DNA from: Clostridia bacterium
GTDB taxonomy: Bacteria; Bacillota_A; Clostridia; UMGS1810
Assembly (NCBI GenBank): GCA_017437345.1
Contig: JAFSBJ010000047.1
Span: 1 to 11,350, forward strand
Length of the DNA: 11,350 bases
Direction of reading: 5' to 3'
Translations under genes and position numbers: made by a program
In this document: positions 6,725 to 11,350 of the stretch, piece after piece
Layout of the letters: each line of letters starts with the position of its first letter
Position numbering within the stretch: the first letter of the stretch is position 1
Notes under the pieces: model-generated
The model's input: the letters and a program-made list of their open reading frames with translations, nothing else
Databases searched by the model: none
What the model was told of the DNA's origin: nothing

Positions 6725-6779
6725 TTCTGTAAAGAATATTAAATGAATGTTCTTAATTAAAAATTGGAGGGATTTATTT

Positions 6780-7688
6780 ATGGGAGTTTTAGGGATATTT
6801 TTATTTGTCATTTTGATTATTTTAATTGCGAATATTAAAATTGTTCCCCAGGCCCACGAGTTTGTTGTTGAACTTTTAGGAAAATACAGAGCAACCTGGT
6901 CTGCGGGCATTCATATTAAAATACCGTTTATAGAAAGAATTTCAAAAAGGGTTACATTAAAGGAACAGGTGCTTGATTCACCGCCTCAGCCTGTAATTAC
7001 TAAGGATAATGTAACAATGCAGATAGATACTGTTATTTACTATGCGATTTATGACGCTAAATTATATGCGTACGGGGCGGTTAATCCGATTTCTGCTTTA
7101 TCAAATCTTGCTGCAACAACTCTCAGAAATATAGTGGGCGAACTGGAACTTGACGGGACGCTTACATCCAGAGATACGATCAACGGAAAGATGACATCCA
7201 TATTGGATGAAGCGACAGACAAGTGGGGAATCAAGGTTCATAGAGTTGAACTTAAGAATATTATCCCACCGACTGAAATTCAGAACGCTATGGAAAAGCA
7301 GATGAAAGCTGAGCGTGACCGAAGAGAAACTATGCTCCAAGCCGAAGGTCACAAGGCAGCAGCTATAACCCGTGCAGAAGGGGATAAGCAGGCAATGATA
7401 CTTGCGGCAGAAGGCGAAAGAGATGCGAGAATTGCAAGAGCTGAGGGCGAAGCAAAAGCTATTTATCTGTCCAAAAAAGCAGAGGCAGATGGACTTGCAG
7501 CTTTAAAAGAAGCCGGAGTAGACGCGGCGGTTCTTGAACTTAAAAAATATGAAGCTCTGGTTGCTATGTCTAACGGAAAAGCATCAAAGATAATAGTTCC
7601 GACAGATGCTGTGGAAATGACAAAATCAAATGTTGTGTTTGCTGAAACAACAGGATTAGGAGACAAAACTGACCCTGACAAAGAATAA
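6780..7688 (+). CDS. SPFH-domain membrane protein (stomatin/paraslipin, QmcA-like)
   Basis: The product is 302 residues, normal for slipin-type proteins, which form membrane-attached oligomeric scaffolds and are linked to lipid microdomains and protease control. Residues 2-20 form one hydrophobic anchor (GVLGIFLFVILIILIANI). The SPFH domain follows (IVPQAHEFVVELLGKYRATWSAGIH, PVITKDNVTMQIDTVIYY, RNIVGELELDGTLTSRDTIN, VELKNIIPP). After it comes an alanine/glutamate-rich coiled coil in which AEG recurs exactly every 11 residues, at 188, 199, 210 and 221. The ATG at 6780 is chosen because GGAGGG lies 8 nt upstream; the earlier in-frame ATG at 6747 has no such site. The usual NfeD-family partner gene is not adjacent. 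The gene is monocistronic, between a strong promoter and a strong terminator. Family is secure; cellular role is not determined. Confidence 0.93.
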   Translation: MGVLGIFLFVILIILIANIKIVPQAHEFVVELLGKYRATWSAGIHIKIPFIERISKRVTLKEQVLDSPPQPVITKDNVTMQIDTVIYYAIYDAKLYAYGAVNPISALSNLAATTLRNIVGELELDGTLTSRDTINGKMTSILDEATDKWGIKVHRVELKNIIPPTEIQNAMEKQMKAERDRRETMLQAEGHKAAAITRAEGDKQAMILAAEGERDARIARAEGEAKAIYLSKKAEADGLAALKEAGVDAAVLELKKYEALVAMSNGKASKIIVPTDAVEMTKSNVVFAETTGLGDKTDPDKE

Positions 7689-7704
7689 AATAATGTAAAA
7701 AACC

Positions 7705-7740
7705 AACTCGGGACAAGGATTTCTTGCCCCGAGTTTTTTT
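7705..7740 (+). terminator. Intrinsic terminator after the SPFH gene
   Basis: AACTCGGG (7705-7712) pairs with CCCGAGTT (7728-7735); after one A/C mismatch, CAAG (7714-7717) pairs with CTTG (7723-7726) around the loop GATTT. A T-run follows. This long GC-containing stem isolates the SPFH gene from the oxidoreductase gene downstream. Confidence 0.88.
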
Positions 7741-7787
7741 GTTATACTTCTGTTTAAATTTGAAATACTATAAACAGAGGTGAAAAC

Positions 7788-9083
7788 ATGCAATCATTAT
7801 GGAATAATATTGAAAAGCCAGAGTTTAATTCTCTTAAAGGCAATATAAAAACAGATGTTTTGATTATCGGCGGAGGACTATGCGGGTTGCTTTGTGCTTA
7901 TATGCTTAAAAATGCAGGAGTGGACTGTGTTTTGGTGGAAGCCGACAGAATATGTGCAGGAATAACCAATGGAACTACCGCCAAAATTACCGTTCAGCAC
8001 GGCCTTATATATGATAAAATAATAAGTAAATACGGAATTGAAAAAGCGAAGCTTTATTATGAAAGCCAGAAGAAAGCCTTTGATCTTATGACCAAACTTG
8101 CAGAAGAGATGGATGCTGATTTAGAATTTTGCAACTCTTTTGTGTATTCCTTAAACGACAGAGGAGTAATCGAAAAAGAGGTAGAGGCGCTAAATAAAAT
8201 TGGGTGCGACGCTGAATTTTGCGAAAAAACAGAACTGCCGTTCAGTGTTGCAGGAACAGTCAAAATAGAAAATCAGGCAAATTTTCATCCCCTGAAATTT
8301 GCTTATAATATATCAAAAGATTTGGAGATATATGAAAATACAAAAGTGCTTGAAATGAAAGGAAATAGGGGCACAACAAACAAAGGAACAATAACTGCAA
8401 AGAAAATTATTGTGGCGACCCATTTCCCGTTTATTAATAAACACGGCGGATATTTCCTTAAAATGTATCAGCACAGGTCTTATGTGCTTGCCTTAGAAGA
8501 TGCCCAAGATATAAAAGATATGTATGTTGATGAGGCGAAAAAGGGATTGTCTTTCAGAAGATACGGGGATTTATTGCTTCTCGGCGGAGGGAGTCATCGG
8601 ACTGGTAGTCAGGGCGGATGCTGGGGTGAACTTGAAAAATTTGCGCAAAAATATTATCCTGATGCAAAGGAAGTAAGCAGGTGGGCAACCCAGGACTGCA
8701 TGACTCTCGACTCAATTCCCTATATCGGGAAGTATTCAAAATTAACACCAGATTTATATGTGGCAACAGGATTTAATAAATGGGGAATGACATCATCTAT
8801 GGTTTCAGCTATGCTCCTGACGGATATGATATGCGGAAGAAAAAACGAATATAAAGAAGTATATTCCCCGTCGAGAAGAATTTTGCATCCACAGCTTGCG
8901 GCAAATATGTTTGAATCTTTAAAAGGTTTAGCAACCCCGACAGCACCAAGATGTCCCCATTTGGGTTGCGCGCTAAAATATAATAAAGAGGAACATTCAT
9001 GGGATTGCCCCTGCCATGGATCACGGTTTACGGAAGATGGAGAATTGATAAATAACCCCGCCACTGACGATAAGCATAAATAA
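7788..9083 (+). CDS. FAD-dependent oxidoreductase with C-terminal Rieske [2Fe-2S] domain
   Basis: The 431-residue protein begins with a DAO-type FAD-binding Rossmann fold: DVLIIGGGLCG (GxGxxG at residues 28-33), the strand-2 acid Glu51 in VLVEADR, and a GTTAKITVQHG stretch typical of this glycine-oxidase-like group. Near 340-365, LDSIPYIGKYSK and LYVATGFNKWGMTSS form the second flavin-binding part. The C-terminus is a compact Rieske domain: Cys389-Pro-His391 and Cys407-x-x-His410 bind the 2Fe-2S cluster. Cys394 and Cys409 match the disulfide pair of cytochrome bc1-type Rieske proteins. It probably passes electrons between the iron-sulfur centre and FAD to oxidise or reduce an unknown small molecule. 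No signal peptide or membrane segment is seen. AGAGGTG lies 5 nt before the ATG. No clear promoter was found in the 47 nt after the preceding terminator. Confidence 0.92.
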   Translation: MQSLWNNIEKPEFNSLKGNIKTDVLIIGGGLCGLLCAYMLKNAGVDCVLVEADRICAGITNGTTAKITVQHGLIYDKIISKYGIEKAKLYYESQKKAFDLMTKLAEEMDADLEFCNSFVYSLNDRGVIEKEVEALNKIGCDAEFCEKTELPFSVAGTVKIENQANFHPLKFAYNISKDLEIYENTKVLEMKGNRGTTNKGTITAKKIIVATHFPFINKHGGYFLKMYQHRSYVLALEDAQDIKDMYVDEAKKGLSFRRYGDLLLLGGGSHRTGSQGGCWGELEKFAQKYYPDAKEVSRWATQDCMTLDSIPYIGKYSKLTPDLYVATGFNKWGMTSSMVSAMLLTDMICGRKNEYKEVYSPSRRILHPQLAANMFESLKGLATPTAPRCPHLGCALKYNKEEHSWDCPCHGSRFTEDGELINNPATDDKHK

Positions 9084-9096
9084 ACTGCTTATAATA

Positions 9097-9126
9097 AAAA
9101 ACCAAGGATTTTCATCCTTGGTTTTT
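9097..9126. terminator. Bidirectional terminator between the Rieske oxidoreductase and XRE genes
   Basis: ACCAAGGAT (9101-9109), loop TTTC, ATCCTTGGT (9114-9122), with A-run before and T-run after the stem. It serves the rightward oxidoreductase gene (stop at 9083) and the leftward XRE gene (stop at 9134). Confidence 0.88.
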
Positions 9127-9133
9127 ATAGATA

Positions 9134-9337
9134 TTATCTTTTTTTAAATTCTTCTCCGTTTATAAGATAGTCAATGGAGACATTATAGTATTTTGATAAT
9201 TTATTCAGCATATCAAGGCTTGGTTCTCTTTTTCCGTTTTCGTAGTGGGAAAGAGCTTCTCTTGAAATATTTAAGTCCATTGCTACTTTTAACTGGTTAA
9301 GTTTTTTCGCCTTCCTTATGTTTTTAAGTTCTTTCAT
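9134..9337 (-). CDS. Small XRE-family helix-turn-helix regulator
   Basis: The product is 67 residues from ATG 9337, essentially a bare lambda-repressor-like domain: IRKAKKLNQLKVAMDLNIS (helices 1-2), REALSHYENGKREPS (recognition helix and the conserved YENGKREPS turn, residues 26-40) and LNKLSKYYNVSIDYLINGE (closing helices). There is no effector or oligomerisation domain, so it probably binds DNA as a simple dimer. An in-frame GTG at 9355 would add six residues but overlaps the only ribosome-site-like sequence (AAGGGGTG) and would leave a leader of about 5 nt, so ATG 9337 is preferred although its spacing of about 15 nt is long. The gene diverges from a diguanylate cyclase gene over two palindromes that are probably its operators, so it likely represses itself and its neighbour. 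DNA-binding function is secure; signal is unknown. Confidence 0.9.
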   Translation of the reverse strand: MKELKNIRKAKKLNQLKVAMDLNISREALSHYENGKREPSLDMLNKLSKYYNVSIDYLINGEEFKKR

Positions 9338-9358
9338 AAAAAATTTTTCACTCACCCC

Positions 9359-9387
9359 TTGACTTTATTGTAACAATCTGTTACAAT
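9359..9387 (+). promoter_or_regulatory. Promoter of the diguanylate cyclase gene
   Basis: TTGACT (9359-9364), a 17-nt spacer and TACAAT (9382-9387), with an extended TG one nucleotide before the -10 (TGTTACAAT). The -10 box forms the right arm of the 23-bp palindrome, so a protein bound there would block RNA polymerase. Transcription should start near 9394, within the second palindrome. Confidence 0.7.
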
Positions 9388-9388
9388 A
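9366..9388. promoter_or_regulatory. 23-bp perfect palindrome holding both divergent -10 boxes, probable XRE operator
   Basis: Arms TATTGTAACA and TGTTACAATA are perfect over 10 bp around the centre ATC. Because of the symmetry, both arms contain TGTTACAAT, an extended -10 element: rightward at 9379-9387 for the cyclase gene and leftward at 9375-9367 for the XRE gene. The leftward promoter has no good -35 and would rely on the extended -10, with transcription starting near 9360. One bound dimer could control both genes. Confidence 0.65.
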
Positions 9389-9393
9389 TTTCA

Positions 9394-9408
9394 GTTACAT
9401 TTTGTAAC
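9394..9408. promoter_or_regulatory. Second palindrome with the same half-sites
   Basis: GTTACA (9394-9399), TTT, TGTAAC (9403-9408): a perfect 6-bp inverted repeat with a 3-nt centre. It uses the same GTTACA half-site as the 23-bp palindrome but in the opposite relative orientation. Centres of the two palindromes are 24 bp apart, a little over two helical turns, which suits two dimers on the same DNA face. Confidence 0.5.
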
Positions 9409-9447
9409 AAAAGACGTTTTAATTTTTACAAAAGAGAGCTGTTGAGA

Positions 9448-10026
9448 ATGACTATAACTATATTATTTCTTATTTCAATTTTAATATTCCAAGGGGCGAT
9501 AATCCTAAGGTTCTATAACGAAAAGAAGAGGTTTTCAGGAGAACTTAAAAAGTTCAAAAACACAGATGCTTTATATAAAATGGCATATACAGACGATTTG
9601 ACAGGCCTTTATAACAGAGCTGCTTTTCATAAACATTCTTTGAGTTTTGAAGTAGGGGGAAGAGGCAAGGATTCCATAATTGTATTGTTTGATGTCGATG
9701 ATTTTAAAAAAATAAACGACACGCAAGGTCATCTTGCGGGAGATGAGGTTTTAAAAGAAGTTTCGGAAATTCTGACAAAAGTTTTTTCGTTTCCTGATTG
9801 CAAAGTTTATAGAATAGGCGGAGATGAGTTCGCGGTTATGACAAAAGGTATTGATGAGGATGCGGTTATAAATGTGCTCATTGGGATGCAAAAATGTTTG
9901 GAAAAAGAAAGTACCATAAGACTTTCTAAAGGATATGCAATAATAAACGGCGATATTGATAAAGCGTTTGATGAAGCGGACCAGATGCTTTATGCGGACA
10001 AGTTAAGAAAAAATATTCATAAATAA
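9448..10026 (+). CDS. Small membrane-anchored GGDEF diguanylate cyclase
   Basis: This 192-residue protein makes the second messenger c-di-GMP from two GTP. Residues 2-20 form a single membrane segment, then a short charged linker (YNEKKRFSGELKKFKN) leads straight into the GGDEF domain: YTDDLTGLYNRAAF near 47-60, the metal and guanine-binding stretch FDVDDFKKINDTQGHLAGDEVL near 81-102, and an intact RIGGDEF with the signature at 124-128. There is no separate sensor domain. The RxxD product-inhibition site expected a few residues before GGDEF is absent; the stretch reads SFPDCKVYR. ATG 9448 is chosen over TTG 9442 because GAGAG lies 9 nt upstream. It is under the shared palindromic operator with the XRE gene. 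Catalytic residues look complete, so activity is likely. Confidence 0.92.
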   Translation: MTITILFLISILIFQGAIILRFYNEKKRFSGELKKFKNTDALYKMAYTDDLTGLYNRAAFHKHSLSFEVGGRGKDSIIVLFDVDDFKKINDTQGHLAGDEVLKEVSEILTKVFSFPDCKVYRIGGDEFAVMTKGIDEDAVINVLIGMQKCLEKESTIRLSKGYAIINGDIDKAFDEADQMLYADKLRKNIHK

Positions 10027-10052
10027 AAAAGACACCGACTGGTGTCTTTTTT
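10027..10052. terminator. Bidirectional terminator between the cyclase and second AraC gene
   Basis: GACACC (10031-10036), loop GACT, GGTGTC (10041-10046), with A-run before and six T after. It begins directly after the cyclase stop codon and lies 13 nt from the end of the convergent AraC-family gene. Confidence 0.85.
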
Positions 10053-10064
10053 ATTGTTTGCAGA

Positions 10065-10940
10065 TTATGGGTTTTTTGCTGAGTTTTTATATTCAGTCGG
10101 TGTCATATTTGAAACTTTTTTGAAAACTGTTGAGAAATAGTGAGGATTATCAAAGTCGAGCAAGTCTGAAATCTGAGTAAAGTTATACTTTTCTTCTCTT
10201 ATAAGCTTTTTTGCCTCGCGGATTTTATTTTTAAGGATATACTCTAAAATTGTATAACCTGAAACCGACTTGAAAATTTTTGATATATATGTTCGGGAAT
10301 AATTCAGCTTATCACAAAGGTCCTGGACGGAAATTTTAGTATAAGTATTTTCTTCGATGAGCTGTATTATCTGGGAAACAAGGTGGTTTTCCATACTTTC
10401 TTTTGAAGGAAAAATCTTTAAATCACGATTGTCACTTTCACTTCGGATAAGCATTATGAGAAATTGTTCAAGATAAGTTTTAATCATCTGTTGTCCGCCG
10501 ATTGGCGGATTCTCTTTAAGCTCAAGCTTTATATCCGAAGTCCTCATAGAGTTAAAGGTCTCGGAATATTCTTCGATGATAGTTCCAATATGTTTTTTGA
10601 GCTTTGAGGGGACTGTCATTGTTTTTCCTTTGAAAAAGCTCATCGCCTCGGAGGAGGAAACAAAGGAAATAACAAAAACATTGGCGGAAGCGTCCCTGGC
10701 GGTTTCAATAGTATGGAACTCGTTTGGCTTATGGAAAATAACCTCTCCCTGTTTTAAATAAAAATCCTTATTATTGGCTTTTATCTTAACATTACCGGCA
10801 TCAATGTATACCATCTCCCAAAAGTTGTGGCTTTCCCCGTCGTAAACATAATTTTTATCAAACTCATAATAATGAATGGTAACTATTTTTGTAATGTTTA
10901 TAAGATTTGCGATTTTATGTTTTATATAATTTAATCCCAT
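10065..10940 (-). CDS. AraC-family transcriptional regulator (complete)
   Basis: The 291-residue protein has both halves of the family. Residues 20-95 form the cupin sensor domain (YVYDGESHNFWEMVYIDAG, KDFYLKQGEVIFHKPNEFH). Residues 185-285 form the double helix-turn-helix, with KISVQDLCDKLNYSRTYISKIFKSVSG as the first reader and FTQISDLLDFDNPHYFSTVFKKVSNMTPTEY as the second, including the conserved F-x-x-P/H-Y-F-S-x-x-F-K-K pattern and closing MTPTEY. It should bind direct-repeat sites as a dimer and respond to a small molecule, probably a sugar. ATG 10940 has AAGGAG 7 nt upstream. A TATAAT at 10968-10963 (minus) can act as -10, without a convincing -35. It diverges from a TIM-barrel sugar isomerase-like gene over 110 bp, the likely target. 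Family is secure; the effector is unknown. Confidence 0.93.
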   Translation of the reverse strand: MGLNYIKHKIANLINITKIVTIHYYEFDKNYVYDGESHNFWEMVYIDAGNVKIKANNKDFYLKQGEVIFHKPNEFHTIETARDASANVFVISFVSSSEAMSFFKGKTMTVPSKLKKHIGTIIEEYSETFNSMRTSDIKLELKENPPIGGQQMIKTYLEQFLIMLIRSESDNRDLKIFPSKESMENHLVSQIIQLIEENTYTKISVQDLCDKLNYSRTYISKIFKSVSGYTILEYILKNKIREAKKLIREEKYNFTQISDLLDFDNPHYFSTVFKKVSNMTPTEYKNSAKNP

Positions 10941-10962
10941 TTAAAAACTCCTTGTTTACAAA

Positions 10963-10968
10963 ATTATA
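10963..10968 (-). promoter_or_regulatory. Probable -10 box of the second AraC-family gene
   Basis: A perfect TATAAT on the minus strand, 22 nt upstream of the start codon. At 17 nt spacing the -35 would be AATATA, which is poor, so the promoter may be weak or need an activator. Confidence 0.45.
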
Positions 10969-10970
10969 CC

Positions 10971-10996
10971 TTTTGAATAAAAAAATATATTCCAAA
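10971..10996. promoter_or_regulatory. Imperfect inverted repeat in the AraC / TIM-barrel intergenic region
   Basis: TTTTGAATA (10971-10979) and TATTCCAAA (10988-10996) match as inverted arms at 8 of 9 positions around 8 nt. It lies between the divergent promoters, where a regulator would bind, but the AT-rich background makes chance likely. Confidence 0.2.
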
Positions 10997-11050
10997 GCTC
11001 ATATTTGTATTTTATCATATTAGTAACAAATAATCAAGGAGGTTTTTTGT

Positions 11051-11350
11051 ATGAAAAAAGGTATAAGTATTTGGTCCTTTGCGGAAACAGACCTTAAAAA
11101 GTGTATGCTTCTTGCAAAAGATGCAGGGTTTGACGGAATTGAACTTGCTCTTGACGAGCACGGAATGGTTTCAATGGACTCAACAGAAGAAGACATCAAA
11201 AAAGTAAAAGCTATGGCGGATGAGATAGGCTTAGAGCTTTATAGCCTTGCAAGCGGACTTTACTGGACATATAATTATACATCGGCAAATGAAGAAAATG
11301 TTAAAAAGGCAAAGGAAATAACAAAGAAGCAGTTGCAGGTTGCCGCTTGG
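11051..11350 (+). CDS. Sugar-phosphate isomerase/epimerase-like TIM-barrel protein (partial, runs off the right edge)
   Basis: The first 100 residues are present. They show the start of an AP-endonuclease-2/xylose-isomerase-like TIM barrel: strand 1 KGISIWSFAE, helix 1 ending in AKDAGFDGIELALDE (strand 2 with the family Glu), then VKAMADEIGLELYSLASGLYW, which carries strand 3. This group includes L-xylulose/L-ribulose-5-phosphate 3-epimerases, IolE/IolI-like enzymes and many uncharacterised sugar isomerases, and the first 100 residues cannot tell them apart. AAGGAGG (11036-11042) lies 8 nt before the ATG. A TATCAT at 11013-11018 may be the -10, with a poor -35, fitting activation by the divergent AraC-family regulator. 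The catalytic Glu/His of the C-terminal half lie outside the window. Confidence 0.82.
   Translation, partial: MKKGISIWSFAETDLKKCMLLAKDAGFDGIELALDEHGMVSMDSTEEDIKKVKAMADEIGLELYSLASGLYWTYNYTSANEENVKKAKEITKKQLQVAAW

Larger units (their letters stand above)
6394..6779. other. 386-nt intergenic region between divergent rhamnosidase and SPFH genes
   Basis: From left to right it holds the rhamnosidase leader and promoter (to 6481), a strong hairpin terminator (6483-6513), a minus-strand stretch resembling the 3' end of RNase P RNA (6520-6567), an AT-rich hairpin with a T-run (6543-6583), about 110 nt without recognisable features except a weak 45-codon frame (6605-6742), and the SPFH gene promoter (6696-6724) with its leader. 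Neither flanking gene explains the middle part. Confidence 0.6.

Noticed and set aside
6605..6742. A 45-codon plus-strand frame with five cysteines (begins MKLLEEGC) in the gap before the SPFH gene
   Set aside because: A GGGA sits 7 nt upstream, but the frame has no recognisable family, no promoter of its own, and the SPFH promoter lies inside its 3' end. A frame of this length is expected by chance in this much intergenic sequence.
6520..6900. A complete RNase P RNA gene on the minus strand
   Set aside because: The conserved 5' elements are not found and the space is occupied by a clear SPFH promoter and coding sequence, so only a 3' remnant is called.
6780..9083. SPFH and FAD/Rieske genes as one operon
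   Set aside because: A strong hairpin terminator with a T-run lies between them at 7705-7740.
9338..9355. GTG 9355 as start of the XRE gene
   Set aside because: It overlaps the only ribosome-site-like sequence and would leave almost no leader after the predicted transcription start; the family domain begins naturally at ATG 9337.
1..11350. tRNA genes, CRISPR arrays, insertion sequences or prophage genes
   Set aside because: No regularly spaced repeats, transposase or integrase-like coding sequence, or tRNA-like folds were noticed on reading both strands by eye.

Overview
The window is AT-rich DNA from what looks like an anaerobic, low-GC Gram-positive bacterium of the Clostridia type. The grounds are strong AGGAGG-like ribosome sites, consensus TTGACA/TATAAT promoters, an oxygen-sensitive glycyl radical enzyme with its radical-SAM activase, AraC-type sugar regulators and a FAD/Rieske fusion of a kind common in Clostridia and Bacilli. 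The lineage is an inference. No insertion sequence, integrase, CRISPR array, tRNA or intact rRNA gene was seen.

Region 1 (1-4350) is a divergently regulated catabolic cluster. A truncated AraC-family regulator reads leftward out of the window. Divergent from it is a compact operon: an SMP-30/gluconolactonase-like protein, a glycyl radical enzyme and a radical-SAM activating enzyme. The genes are separated by 5 nt and then overlap by 4 nt. The operon starts at a well-formed promoter and ends at a bidirectional hairpin terminator. The enzyme has the glycyl loop and a GCxE active-site loop, but it is short and has no aspartate where characterised GCxE dehydratases place their substrate-binding Asp. 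I cannot assign a substrate; this operon is the best candidate for an undescribed pathway.

Region 2 (4366-6779) holds a leftward, cytoplasmic GH78-like alpha-L-rhamnosidase gene with its own strong promoter. It is followed by a 386-nt gap containing a terminator, a sequence that looks like only the 3' end of an RNase P RNA gene on the minus strand, and a second AT-rich hairpin.

Region 3 (6696-9130) has two rightward genes: a stomatin/paraslipin-type SPFH membrane protein with exact 11-residue repeats, then a FAD-dependent oxidoreductase fused to a C-terminal Rieske domain. A strong terminator separates them, so they are independent units.

Region 4 (9134-10052) is a divergent pair: a tiny XRE-family repressor (leftward) and a small membrane-anchored GGDEF diguanylate cyclase (rightward). 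They share a 23-bp perfect palindrome carrying the -10 boxes of both promoters and a second nearby palindrome made of the same half-sites, which suggests a switch controlling a c-di-GMP enzyme.

Region 5 (10065-11350) is a second AraC-family regulator (complete, leftward), divergent from a sugar-phosphate isomerase/epimerase-like TIM-barrel gene that runs off the right edge. Together, two AraC regulators, a rhamnosidase, a lactonase-like protein and a TIM-barrel epimerase suggest a carbohydrate-using organism whose sugar functions are spread over small, separately regulated units.
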